From NCBI GenBank assembly GCA_002067065.1, contig MVPY01000025.1, positions 1-50,000 of the forward strand: a stretch of 50,000 bases of DNA, given 5' to 3'. The stretch's first letter is position 1, and each line of letters begins with the position of its first letter. This DNA is from Methanobacterium sp. PtaB.Bin024 (GTDB taxonomy: Archaea > Methanobacteriota > Methanobacteria > Methanobacteriales > Methanobacteriaceae). This document shows, piece by piece, positions 8,142 to 17,009 of this stretch. A program made the position numbers and the translations under genes. The notes under the pieces were generated by a model. It did not search any database, had not been told where the DNA came from, and saw only the letters and a program-made list of their open reading frames with translations.

Positions 8142-8519
8142 TTAAACCTTTGAATCCAACAGATATCCCATTCCAATGGTAATAACTGGTATCATGAGGT
8201 AGGTGATGCCCACATCCATCATATAGTTGGTTAAGGTCATTTGCATGGGAATGGGAGGTAAAAACATTACCAGATCGATGGCTATGTTTATTACAAACCA
8301 TACAACCCCAATCATGACCCCCTCCTTTATGAAACCTGTTTCAATATTCTTTAAATAGAGATAAGCCAGTGCCACCACTATAATAGTAAGTGTCAGTGGC
8401 ATTATAGATTCAAATAGTGGGTTTCCTGCTGTTTTCAGTGGGTATATGAAAAAAGATACCATAAATGGCACCAGCCACACTAAAAATCCGAAAAGGATCA
8501 TTTTCAAGTATTTGTTCAT
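8142..8519 (-). CDS. Four-helix membrane protein, unknown
   Basis: A 125-residue protein with about four hydrophobic segments (near residues 5-27, 39-58, 70-88 and 103-121) and no recognised motif. TAGGGGG 7 nt upstream supports the ATG at 8519 over a TTG at 8525. It follows the PadR and GyrI-like genes on the same strand after about 110 nt and could be part of their regulon, though the gap allows its own promoter. Confidence 0.65.
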   Translation of the reverse strand: MNKYLKMILFGFLVWLVPFMVSFFIYPLKTAGNPLFESIMPLTLTIIVVALAYLYLKNIETGFIKEGVMIGVVWFVINIAIDLVMFLPPIPMQMTLTNYMMDVGITYLMIPVITIGMGYLLDSKV

Positions 8520-8627
8520 GTTCAAACCCCCTAATTTGCAAATATTTCCTTAATAATTCCAAATATTTCCTTAATCTATTTCACAAACATCTATAAAAGA
8601 AAAAAATGGGATGTTTATAGATTAAAT

Positions 8628-9086
8628 CTACTTTTTAATCACCGGGAACGATTCTTCGGTTAGTAATTCGCTTTCTGGGGTTTCATTGGGGTCGGAGAGG
8701 TAGGTTTCCATGAGCGGACCTACAATTTCATAGCCATTTTCGTAGGCATATTGTGCCAGGGCACCTATTGCAGTTCCACATTCACTGTAGGGACCTTTAT
8801 ATATGGTTGATAGGACCATTTGTTCAGGGACTGTTTTGATCTTAACTCTTCCTTCTTCTTCTGCTTCCCCTGCAAAGGGGATTGCTACCTCATACATCAG
8901 CTCTTCTACTGGTACTTCCTGGGGACTGTTGAAATACACGCCAAAGGGTGGGCCTATTATTTGCAGTCCTTTAGCCATTACGAAGCCCACAACTTCCCCC
9001 ATGAGAACCGGGATTTCATCAAAGGGCCCTTTATAGGTTATGTATGCAACCTGTCTTTTTCCAAGTTTCTTTTCGACTATTTCCAT
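8628..9086 (-). CDS. GyrI-like small-molecule binding (effector-binding domain) protein
   Basis: A stand-alone effector-binding domain of 152 residues made of two SHS2-like halves, seen as repeated AYITYKGPFDEIP and LSTIYKGPYSECG, each followed by a GPP or GPL turn (IIGPPFGVYF, IVGPLMETYL). This fold binds hydrophobic cations or drugs in BmrR, Rob and GyrI. AAGGTGG lies 5 nt before the ATG at 9086. It begins 12 nt after the PadR stop, so the sensor and repressor are almost surely cotranscribed. Confidence 0.87.
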   Translation of the reverse strand: MEIVEKKLGKRQVAYITYKGPFDEIPVLMGEVVGFVMAKGLQIIGPPFGVYFNSPQEVPVEELMYEVAIPFAGEAEEEGRVKIKTVPEQMVLSTIYKGPYSECGTAIGALAQYAYENGYEIVGPLMETYLSDPNETPESELLTEESFPVIKK

Positions 9087-9098
9087 TTTTTCCACCTT

Positions 9099-9647
9099 CT
9101 AAAGATTTTCTTCCATTTTAATTTTTTTAATGAATTCCTCGATCCATTCCATATCTGTTTTGAGACTTGCTAATGGTCTTGAAAAAAGTGCTATCACATA
9201 GTAGGGCGCACCCATTTCTTCCTGTGTCTTGACTGAGCTTTCCAGGAATTTAATCCTACCCTGAGCTGATTCTGTGTAGTTCTCCAGACACTCAATGACT
9301 TCCTGTGGTTTTAGGTAGTTAATATAAGCCAGACCCAGATCAAAGGGGTTGATTAACTTTTTATTCCATGAAAGCAGGTCAACCAGTTTTTCCTTCATGG
9401 TCTTCCTCCCCAGATCAGTGATGGTGAACACCTTACGAGAAGGCTTCCCTTCCACTTTCTCCAACTTTGATTTGACCAGTTCCTTCTTTTCTAACTTTTT
9501 TAAAACATAATAAATGGATGAAAATCCGATCTGGGTCCAGTTGCGCATACCCCATCCTTCAATGGTCTTCTCCAGTTGGTAACCGTACTGTGGTTCCTCA
9601 TATAATAGACCTAGTATGGATGCCTCCAAGTCTGATATTCTAATCAT
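9099..9647 (-). CDS. PadR-family transcriptional regulator
   Basis: A 182-residue winged-helix repressor. Residues 1-85 match PadR: ILGLLYEEPQYGYQLEKTI, SSIYYVLKKLEKKELVKS and ITDLGRKTM. The remainder, with helical YTESAQGRIKFLESS, is the variable dimerising PadR C-terminal domain. PadR proteins usually control a neighbouring transporter or themselves. It is divergent from the CPA1 antiporter at 9901 and cotranscribed with the GyrI-like gene. A TATA-like stretch lies 20-35 nt upstream with no clear ribosome site, suggesting a leaderless message. Confidence 0.9.
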   Translation of the reverse strand: MIRISDLEASILGLLYEEPQYGYQLEKTIEGWGMRNWTQIGFSSIYYVLKKLEKKELVKSKLEKVEGKPSRKVFTITDLGRKTMKEKLVDLLSWNKKLINPFDLGLAYINYLKPQEVIECLENYTESAQGRIKFLESSVKTQEEMGAPYYVIALFSRPLASLKTDMEWIEEFIKKIKMEENL

Positions 9648-9666
9648 AGAATATCCTATAGTTATA

Positions 9667-9682
9667 ATAATATAAAAAGGTT
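9667..9682 (-). promoter_or_regulatory. TATA-like box for the padR gene
   Basis: Reading the minus strand, CCTTTTTATATTATTA lies about 20-35 nt upstream of the PadR ATG at 9647. With the usual 25-nt offset the transcript would start at or next to the ATG, in line with the missing Shine-Dalgarno site. Sequence-based inference only. Confidence 0.4.
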
Positions 9683-9900
9683 CTCATAATTAAATACATA
9701 AATAATGATAAAACAATCCAAGTAACTTCAATTTATCTTCTAGAATGTTTCATGCCTTGATTTTCAAATATAGTAATTTTAATCCTTTTACCGAATCGGG
9801 AAAGGCATTCAAAATAATTCTTTTCACAATAAATAATAAAAATAGAATAAATAACAAAAATATTTTATCTAAGAATGGTATAGATAGAAATGGAGATAAA

Positions 9901-11094
9901 ATGATTGAACTGTTAGTCTTTCTCATCATGCTTTTTATTGTAGCCATAATCTCCTGTAAAATTGATAAACTGCCAATAAGTCCGCAGATGGTTTTTATTT
10001 TCGCTGGAATCATAGCTGGATGGCTTTTTACAGGTTATTTGGATATTCGGGAACCACCTGTATCCACTATATTACTTTTAATAGCAGAAATAGCCTTGGT
10101 ACTGGTTTTATTTACTGATGCGTCCCGTGTTCCCTTAAAAGATCTTCGAACAAACAATTTACCTCCAAGACTCCTTAGTATTGGACTTATCCTAACCATA
10201 ATTCTGGGGATCGTGCTTGCAACTTTAATATTCACTGATTTATCATTTTGGGAAGCAGCAATAATTGGTGTGGTCTTGGCTCCTACTGATGCTGCCTTAG
10301 GACAGATAGTGGTGAAAAATAAGGGAATACCTCTCAAAATCCGTGAAGCACTGGAGATTGAAAGTGGGCTGAATGATGGGTTGGTTGTGCCTTTTTTACT
10401 GGTTTTTATTGGTATTGGTATGGCTGCAGAAACATTCTCTCCTACTGGTTACTTCATTAAGGTCGCACTGGAACAGATAGGATTAGGAGTGCTGGCAGGT
10501 CTTTCTGTGGGGCTTTTAGGGTCTTGGATGGTTATAAAATCACGAAACAGAGGATGGATAACTTCAGAGTATCAGAGAATAGCTTTCCTGGTCCTAGCCA
10601 TAATTTCATTCATTGTAGCTGATGAAATTGGTGGCAGTGGCTTTATCGCAGCATTTGTTGGTGGTCTGGCAGCAGGATACATTACTAGAGATGCAGGTAA
10701 AGTATTAATGGATTTTGCAGAAACAGAAGGTCAATTTTTAAATTTAACTGTATTTTTCATTTTAGGCATAGTTATCGCGGGTCTTATGCCGGATATCACT
10801 TGGCAAGTCATTCTCTATTCAATTTTAAGTTTAACTATTATTCGCATTTTACCGGTGGCTATATCCTTAATCGGGACTAAAGTAAGTTGGGATACAGCAC
10901 TGTTCATGGGATGGTTCGGTCCCAGAGGATTGGCATCAATAGTGCTGACTCTTTACGCCCTGGAAAGATTAACCACATTTCCAGGAGAGGACACTTTCAT
11001 ATTAGTGGTCTTTATCACCGTACTAGTTAGTGTAGTGGCCCATGGAGTAACAGCTCTACCATTATCAAAAAGGTATAGCCAACGAAATCAGTGA
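9901..11094 (+). CDS. Cation:proton antiporter, CPA1 (NhaP-like) family
   Basis: A 397-residue membrane protein with about 12-13 hydrophobic segments, probably exchanging Na+ or K+ for H+. The CPA1 signature residues are present: APTDAALGQ and ESGLNDGLVVP, the Asn-Asp pair of the ion-binding site, and a later FGPRGLASI. The frame is open back to 9745, but GGAGATAAA directly precedes the ATG at 9901 and the upstream part is low-complexity Ile/Asn/Lys codons. No cytoplasmic TrkA domain is fused. Confidence 0.9.
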   Translation: MIELLVFLIMLFIVAIISCKIDKLPISPQMVFIFAGIIAGWLFTGYLDIREPPVSTILLLIAEIALVLVLFTDASRVPLKDLRTNNLPPRLLSIGLILTIILGIVLATLIFTDLSFWEAAIIGVVLAPTDAALGQIVVKNKGIPLKIREALEIESGLNDGLVVPFLLVFIGIGMAAETFSPTGYFIKVALEQIGLGVLAGLSVGLLGSWMVIKSRNRGWITSEYQRIAFLVLAIISFIVADEIGGSGFIAAFVGGLAAGYITRDAGKVLMDFAETEGQFLNLTVFFILGIVIAGLMPDITWQVILYSILSLTIIRILPVAISLIGTKVSWDTALFMGWFGPRGLASIVLTLYALERLTTFPGEDTFILVVFITVLVSVVAHGVTALPLSKRYSQRNQ

Positions 11095-11151
11095 AAACCA
11101 TCTCCCTTTTTTACAAGTACATAGTTGTGTAAATTAATTCTCATGAATGAT

Positions 11152-11775
11152 TTATAGTTGGGTTTCACTTTTTATGAGTATTTTATCCCCAATAGCCATG
11201 ACCATGCTAAGGGGGACTATAATATCATTTCCAGAACCACCCAGACCTTCTAAAATTCCACCTTTCCCTATGATGAACGCTTCCAGGGTTTTGTTCTCAA
11301 AATTTACATCTACATCCTTTACTTTACCAATCAAATTTGCATTGACGTCCACAACTTCTTTACCAATAATTTTGTCTTTTATTCTCATAATACCCATCCC
11401 TCCATAACTATATTCAGGAACTAACTTTACATTATCACCAGTTGCCCGGATATTTTTGTCATTATATTCTTTCCCAGTATCATATTCACCTTCTACAATG
11501 AAATTTTTGTCAAGATCGTTTAAATCATTTGACACAGTTCTAAATCTCTCTTCAAGCTCTACTGCATAGGGATCACTCTTGGTGGCAAATTCCAATTCTT
11601 CTGATAACTGATGGCTATATTCCTTTTGAGATTGGTCTCTTTGATTGGATGCATTATTTGTGCCTGTTGCACTGCTTAATTTTTCTTTTATCTGCCCATA
11701 CAGTCCGGAACTATTTTTACTATCGCTTGAAAGTTTTTCACTAATTTTTAGACTATTTTTAGTTATTTTAGGCAT
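11152..11775 (-). CDS. PRC-barrel domain protein
   Basis: A 207-residue soluble protein. The C-terminal ~75 residues form a PRC-barrel (IIGKEVVDVNANLIGKVKDV, FIIGKGGILEGLGGSGNDI, VPLSMVMAIGDKILIK). The N-terminal ~85 residues are polar and Ser/Lys-rich, with a helical stretch (SHQLSEELEFATKSDPYAV) that may form a coiled coil. PRC-barrels act as small adaptor domains, for example in RimM and in photosynthetic reaction centres. GGAGGAG before the ATG is strong. It sits among ion-transport genes; a role there is only suggested by position. Confidence 0.82.
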   Translation of the reverse strand: MPKITKNSLKISEKLSSDSKNSSGLYGQIKEKLSSATGTNNASNQRDQSQKEYSHQLSEELEFATKSDPYAVELEERFRTVSNDLNDLDKNFIVEGEYDTGKEYNDKNIRATGDNVKLVPEYSYGGMGIMRIKDKIIGKEVVDVNANLIGKVKDVDVNFENKTLEAFIIGKGGILEGLGGSGNDIIVPLSMVMAIGDKILIKSETQL

Positions 11776-11871
11776 AGAAACTCCTCCAAATAGATTAAAT
11801 GAACCACAAATAATTTAAATCATAAAGCATTGTACTACTTGAATTATAAAACCACATCCTTCTTTTCATTA

Positions 11872-12873
11872 TTAAAGGATTTTTCTAACTTGTATAAGTA
11901 CTAAAAGAATTATAATAAGAAAAGTCCATATTCCCATGGCTAAATAAGTAAGTTTATATGCTTTTAAAGCTTCCCAAGTGTGTAATGGTCTGATTTTCTG
12001 GACATAAAAGGTTATCACTCCTGCTAAATTTATACAAACAAAATTCACCAAAAAAAGCAAAAAGGCCCCTGTTGCCAAGTAATAGTACCCTGCCCCTAAT
12101 AGGAGGCCAAAAACTGCTAAAGGGGGCAGTAATGCAACTGCAACCATAACGCCAATCAATGCACTAGACACATCTGTGGTGAATGCTATAGATCCAGCAA
12201 TACCGGATGCAAATGCCAGTAAAATCCCAGCTATTGCAACATCAGTCCTTAAAGCTATGGCAGGAATGGAAGGATCGAAATTAACCAGGGTCCCAATGAT
12301 CACAGAAACAACAATAGTAGTACCAATACCCACAAAAATACTTTTCAGGGCAATGAACGCAAGATCACCATCTCTAAGAACAGTTGCAAGAGACAAACCC
12401 ATATTCGGACCTAAAAGAGGCGCAATCACCATAGCACCTATGATAACCGCAACATTGTCAGTTAAAACACCAATACTGGCTACAAATGAAGATAAAATCA
12501 CCATTACAAAATAAACTTTATTGGCTTTGCTAAGAGCCATGACATTCTCATACAACTCTTCACGACTTATTCTTGCCTTTTTATCAGTTTTTCCATTATC
12601 TCCAGAACCCTCTTTCTGAATATTTTCCTCAATTCGAGGTATGGAGGCCTGTACAGGGATGATGTAAATTCTAAAACTGTTTAAATGTGAGAAGTGTTTT
12701 TCCAATAGATCAAGGATACTTTCACTCTCTTCAGTGGTTATAAGGATTTTAAACAGCATTAGTTCATGTTCCATTTCAAAATCCAACAATTCAATAACAT
12801 TGTATTCCTTAAGTAGATCCGTAACTTCTTCTTCGAATCCTTTCGGAATAACCATCTCTATCAAACGGAACAT
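11872..12873 (-). CDS. DUF389 (TIGR00341-type) membrane protein, copy 2
   Basis: A 333-residue protein: a cytoplasmic N-terminal domain (~95 residues, beginning MFRLIEMVIPKG), a linker, then about six hydrophobic segments carrying DUF389 blocks such as NKVYFVMVILSSFVASIG, AVIIGAMVIAPLLGPNMG and VMVAVALLPPLAVFGL. The family's transport activity is unproven. It is a tandem paralogue of the gene at 12920, about 45 nt downstream on the same strand, and shorter by 24 residues. Confidence 0.85.
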   Translation of the reverse strand: MFRLIEMVIPKGFEEEVTDLLKEYNVIELLDFEMEHELMLFKILITTEESESILDLLEKHFSHLNSFRIYIIPVQASIPRIEENIQKEGSGDNGKTDKKARISREELYENVMALSKANKVYFVMVILSSFVASIGVLTDNVAVIIGAMVIAPLLGPNMGLSLATVLRDGDLAFIALKSIFVGIGTTIVVSVIIGTLVNFDPSIPAIALRTDVAIAGILLAFASGIAGSIAFTTDVSSALIGVMVAVALLPPLAVFGLLLGAGYYYLATGAFLLFLVNFVCINLAGVITFYVQKIRPLHTWEALKAYKLTYLAMGIWTFLIIILLVLIQVRKIL

Positions 12874-12919
12874 CAGCTCAAGCCTCTAGATATTATAAGG
12901 ATATAATTAAATAATCACT

Positions 12920-13993
12920 CTATAAACGAACCACATCAAAAACTCCTCTTCTTAAAAGAATCATGTTCACGAATATTAACAATAACATGACCCATATAAT
13001 TAAAGAAATATTAGTCATTTTTTTAGCTCTTTGGACTTTTTCAGGAATTATAGGATGAATTCTTTGAATAAGAAAAGTTAAAATCCCTGCTAAATTAATG
13101 CATACCAAGTTCACCAGAAAGAGTAAAAGAGCTCCCGATGCCATGAAAAAATTTCCAGAACCCAATAACAAACCAAAAGCAACCAATGGGGGCATTAAAG
13201 CCACTGCCACCATAACCCCAACTAATGTAGTTCTAAAACCTCTGGTAAATGCCAAAGCACCAACAATTCCTGAAGCAAGAGCTAAGGTAACACTTCCCAA
13301 ACCGACCCTGGTTCTCAAAAGAAGTTCAGGAACAGTAGTATCGACCGTGGCAAAAAAACCAATAACCATTGATATAACCAGTGCAGTGACAATGCCTGTT
13401 AAACTGGTTTTAATGGCATCACGAGCCAAATCAACATCTCCAAGTACAGTTGCCAGTGACAATGCCATATTAGGACCAAACAAAGGCGCTATAACCATTG
13501 CTCCAATGATAACTGCCACGTTATTATTTAAAACGCCAATGGCAGCAACTAATGAAGATAATATAATCATAACAATGTAAACATTCGAAATGCGAGAAAT
13601 ATCAGATATGTCTGCATAAATCTCCTGACGACTTAACCTATCTACCAGTTCCTTTGAACCAAGACGATCCACCAATTCTCCCAGAATAAAGGTATCTTCT
13701 TCATCTACTTCCTTTTCCTTTGGCAGTATTCGCACTGGATCTTCTGGCATTGGTATAGAAGCTTCTACTGGAACAAGAATAACTCTAAATCCTTCCATAT
13801 CTGCGCAACACTTTTGTAAAAGATTCATGATGGCTTCAGTTTTTTCCCGACGAATTAATATATTTAAAAGCAGTTGCCCCCCTGATAAATTAATCCTCCA
13901 CATGGAAAGTACTTCGTATCTTTTTAGAAGTTCATCCAATTCTTCCACATCTTTTTCCATTGGAATTGTTGCAACAATTAAACGATAAACCAT
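12920..13993 (-). CDS. DUF389 (TIGR00341-type) membrane protein, copy 1
   Basis: A 357-residue protein with the same layout as its neighbour: N-terminal soluble domain (MVYRLIVATIPM), VPVEASIPMPEDP linker, then some six membrane segments with AVIIGAMVIAPLFGPNMALSL and VMVAVALMPPLVAFGLL. It is first of the two-gene unit. The linker is longer (about 110-135) and contains a repeated LVDRLGSKELVDRL phrase absent from copy 2. The pair may form a hetero-oligomer; this is inference. Confidence 0.85.
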   Translation of the reverse strand: MVYRLIVATIPMEKDVEELDELLKRYEVLSMWRINLSGGQLLLNILIRREKTEAIMNLLQKCCADMEGFRVILVPVEASIPMPEDPVRILPKEKEVDEEDTFILGELVDRLGSKELVDRLSRQEIYADISDISRISNVYIVMIILSSLVAAIGVLNNNVAVIIGAMVIAPLFGPNMALSLATVLGDVDLARDAIKTSLTGIVTALVISMVIGFFATVDTTVPELLLRTRVGLGSVTLALASGIVGALAFTRGFRTTLVGVMVAVALMPPLVAFGLLLGSGNFFMASGALLLFLVNLVCINLAGILTFLIQRIHPIIPEKVQRAKKMTNISLIIWVMLLLIFVNMILLRRGVFDVVRL

Positions 13994-14349
13994 CTAATCA
14001 TCCAGCACAGTTACTTCCTGTTTTCATATTATAATTAGTCAATTAGACTTTATATATTTATTTGAGGATTTAACAATGGAATTAAAATCTAAAAAACAAA
14101 AACTAACACTTGAAATTGATTTAATTAAAATTTAATTAATAATAACAATCTTATCATATGCTGGTTTTTGGATAAAATACATAATTATTAATAGTAAACT
14201 TGAATTTTAGCATCATTTTAAAATGATGGGAATAGGGGAGAACAAATTTTGAATTTATAGTCCGACAAAATCAGATTTAACAAATTAAACCCAAAAAAAT
14301 ACCTTTAATAATATCAATAATAAATCAAGAGTGATTAAGGAGAAATTAA
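13994..14349. other. Divergent intergenic region with an 18-bp perfect palindrome
   Basis: This 356-bp AT-rich stretch separates the minus-strand DUF389 pair from the plus-strand CPA2 antiporter. No ORF is apparent. It contains a perfect palindrome, CATCATTTTAAAATGATG, at 14211-14228, followed by a G-rich patch (GGGAATAGGGGAG). Several TATA-like stretches (for example 14305-14325) could serve either direction. The palindrome is a plausible operator for a dimeric regulator. Confidence 0.5.
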
Positions 14350-16314
14350 ATGGAAATACCTTTATTAAAAAATGTAGTCATAATAATCGGATTAGCAGTT
14401 TTAGTCCTTTTAATATTTCGTAAGATCAGAATCCCTGCTATTTTAGCATTTTTTGTAACGGGTTTATTGGCTGGTCCCCATGGATTGGGTCTGATAAGCT
14501 CCCCAGATGAAGTTAGTCTTTTGGCAGATCTGGGAGTGATTTTCCTACTTTTCACCATAGGAATAGAGTTTTCCCTGGAAAAGTTTTCCCAGATAAAAAG
14601 ATATGTGGTTATTGGTGGGTCACTGCAGCTTACACTAACCTTAGCTGCCGTATATTTGATCTGTTTAAGTTTAGGTTTTAGCTCATCAGAATCTATTTTC
14701 ATAGGATTTTTGGTATCTTTCAGCAGCACAGCTATTGTTCTGCGGCTTCTCCAGGAAAAAGATCAGATGGACAGTATTCATGGGCAGATATCTCTGGGAA
14801 TTTTAATTTTCCAGGATATCGCCGTTGTTTTGGTGATCCTTTTCACTCCAGTTCTGGCTGGTGTCAATAATGCCACTGCAACCAACTGGCCCTCACTAAT
14901 TGTCATGGGTGCAGGTTTAATTTTATTTACTTTCATCAGTGCTAAATGGATCGTACCTGAACTCTTACATTATGTTGCCAGGTTTAAAAGCAGAGAGCTA
15001 TTCCTATTAACCATCATCTTAATCTGTTTCGGAGTCACCTGGATAACATCAAGTATTGGTTTATCAACGGCATTAGGAGCTTTTCTAGCAGGTTTAATCA
15101 TTTCCAACACTGATTACAGTCACCAGGCCCTGGGAAATGTTTTACCATTTCAGGATATCTTCATGAGTTTCTTTTTTGTTTCCATAGGAATGCTACTGAA
15201 TCCAAGTTTCATGGCTGAAAACTTGCTTTTGATAATAGCCATTACCATTGCTGTTCTCATTTTAAAGTCACTCATCACTGGTATAACTGCCGGGCTTCTG
15301 GGATTATCATTCAGGGTCATGATCTTAGTGGGTTTGATATTAAGCCAGATAGGGGAATTTTCATTTATCCTAGCTGCAACTGGACTTCAACTGGGAATAA
15401 TTAATACTGAATTTTTCCAGATATTTCTAGCAGTTTCTCTGATTACCATGTCTGTAACTCCATTTATCATGGCCATAGCCCCTCGCATATCCAATTTTTC
15501 TGATAAATTACCATTACCCCCTCGAATCAGACAGGGATTTTATCCTTTTAAGATTCCACCAGAAGAAGTTCTAAGTGACCATCTGGTAATTGTTGGTTTT
15601 GGTATAAATGGAAAGAACATGGCTAAAGCCGCCTCGAAAGCAAACATACCCTATGTGGTTGTTGAAATAAATCCTGAAATCGTTAGGAACGAAAAATCCA
15701 AGGGAGAATCCATACATTTTGGCGATGCTGCCCACGAAACCGTACTAAAAAATATTAATATTGCTGAGGCACGTATAATGGTGGTGGCAATCTCCGACCC
15801 AATTGGAACCCATAAAATCCTGGATGTTGCCAAAAAACTCAATCCAAACATTTACATCATTGTAAGAACGCGTTACATCCGTGATATGGAGAACTTGTAC
15901 CAGATGGGTGCTGATGAGGTCATACCAGAAGAATTTGAAACCTCAATTGAAATATTCAGCAGGGTGCTGGACCAGTACAACCTGTCTAAGGAGGAAATTG
16001 ATGATTTCATCATGGAAATTCGTTCTGATGGTTACCAGATGTTCAGAACCTTTTCCAAGGATGAATTAATCACTTGCGATCTAAATAATGGACAGAATAA
16101 CATGGAAATAACTTCCTTAACAGTTGGTAGTGGTTCAGAAGAAAAATCCATAAGAGAGTTAATTAGAGATCATGAAATTGATATACTGGCACTGGTTAGA
16201 GGATCTAAAACCTTTAAAAATGTTGATGTTGATTTTATACTTACTAAAGGTGATTTGTTAATTGTTAAGGGTGAAAAAGAGAAGTTATCTAATTTTGCGA
16301 AATCTGAAATTTAG
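14350..16314 (+). CDS. CPA2 monovalent cation:proton antiporter with TrkA domains
   Basis: A 654-residue fusion. Residues 1-385 form the CPA2 (KefB/GerN-like) membrane part, with about 12 helices and blocks such as LLFTIGIEFSLEK, FSSTAIVLRLL, FQDIAVVLVI and FFVSIGMLL. Residues ~415-535 are a TrkA-N (RCK) domain with the nucleotide-binding VIVGFGINGKNMAKAA. The last ~80 residues resemble TrkA-C (LTVGSGSEEKSIREL). Such proteins move K+ or Na+ against H+ under nucleotide or ligand control. AAGGAG precedes the ATG. Confidence 0.92.
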   Translation: MEIPLLKNVVIIIGLAVLVLLIFRKIRIPAILAFFVTGLLAGPHGLGLISSPDEVSLLADLGVIFLLFTIGIEFSLEKFSQIKRYVVIGGSLQLTLTLAAVYLICLSLGFSSSESIFIGFLVSFSSTAIVLRLLQEKDQMDSIHGQISLGILIFQDIAVVLVILFTPVLAGVNNATATNWPSLIVMGAGLILFTFISAKWIVPELLHYVARFKSRELFLLTIILICFGVTWITSSIGLSTALGAFLAGLIISNTDYSHQALGNVLPFQDIFMSFFFVSIGMLLNPSFMAENLLLIIAITIAVLILKSLITGITAGLLGLSFRVMILVGLILSQIGEFSFILAATGLQLGIINTEFFQIFLAVSLITMSVTPFIMAIAPRISNFSDKLPLPPRIRQGFYPFKIPPEEVLSDHLVIVGFGINGKNMAKAASKANIPYVVVEINPEIVRNEKSKGESIHFGDAAHETVLKNINIAEARIMVVAISDPIGTHKILDVAKKLNPNIYIIVRTRYIRDMENLYQMGADEVIPEEFETSIEIFSRVLDQYNLSKEEIDDFIMEIRSDGYQMFRTFSKDELITCDLNNGQNNMEITSLTVGSGSEEKSIRELIRDHEIDILALVRGSKTFKNVDVDFILTKGDLLIVKGEKEKLSNFAKSEI

Positions 16315-16465
16315 ATTTCAATTTTTTTTCAAAATAGAATAATGTGTCTGGCATGTTAGATGTGCTAATAAAAAAAAGAATCTTTTGGAAATATTTATTA
16401 CTCTCCTTCTATAATTATTTTTTGTACGAAAAAAGAAGGGTTTAAAATTATATGAGAGGAGTAGG

Positions 16466-16894
16466 ATGGTAGGAATTGAGGCGTGGATAGTTTTAGCTGG
16501 ACTTTGTTTCATTGGAGAGATGTTAACTGCTGGTTTTTTCCTGCTATGGTTTGGAGTAGGGGCTTCCATAGCTGCGGTGTTGAACTATTTGGGATTCGAC
16601 CCAATGGTACAGGTATTGGTATTTATTCTAATTTCAGTTATTCTTATAGCTGTATCTCGGCCCCTGGCCCAGAAAATCACTAAAGAACCACCTAGAAAAG
16701 CCGTGTCCGACCGACTGGTAGGTAAACAGGGAATAGTCATGGAAGATGTTCTACCCGATACTGGAGGAGTGGTCAAAGTTGACGGTGATGTGTGGAGAGC
16801 CATATCCCCCATAAAGATAGAAAAAGATAGCAGAATTCTTGTAAAGAAGGTTGAAAGTGTTAAACTCCATGTTGTGCCTGTGGAGGATGAATAG
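16466..16894 (+). CDS. NfeD-family membrane protein
   Basis: A 142-residue short NfeD. Three hydrophobic segments cover residues 6-70 (AWIVLAGLCFIGEMLTAGFF and following). The C-terminal ~65 residues form the OB-fold domain (LVGKQGIVMEDVLPDTGGVV, VDGDVWRAISP). NfeD proteins partner stomatin-like SPFH proteins, and the next gene is one. GAGGAG lies a few bases before the ATG. The pair is likely one transcript despite a 115-nt gap. Confidence 0.92.
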   Translation: MVGIEAWIVLAGLCFIGEMLTAGFFLLWFGVGASIAAVLNYLGFDPMVQVLVFILISVILIAVSRPLAQKITKEPPRKAVSDRLVGKQGIVMEDVLPDTGGVVKVDGDVWRAISPIKIEKDSRILVKKVESVKLHVVPVEDE

Positions 16895-17009
16895 TAAATT
16901 CTGGTTAACATAGTAATATAAATTATCTATAAAATATGATTTATAAACCATGAAAACCATAAGATGCCACTAGATTAAAAAAATAAAATAATTGATTAGG
17001 AGGATACAT

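Noticed and set aside
9745..9900. In-frame extension of the CPA1 antiporter
   Set aside because: Composition is low-complexity Ile/Asn/Lys without a membrane pattern, and a GGAGAT site directly precedes the ATG at 9901.
12176..13580. Plus-strand ORFs opposite the DUF389 genes
   Set aside because: They mirror conserved membrane codons of the real genes and have Thr/Ile-rich shadow composition.
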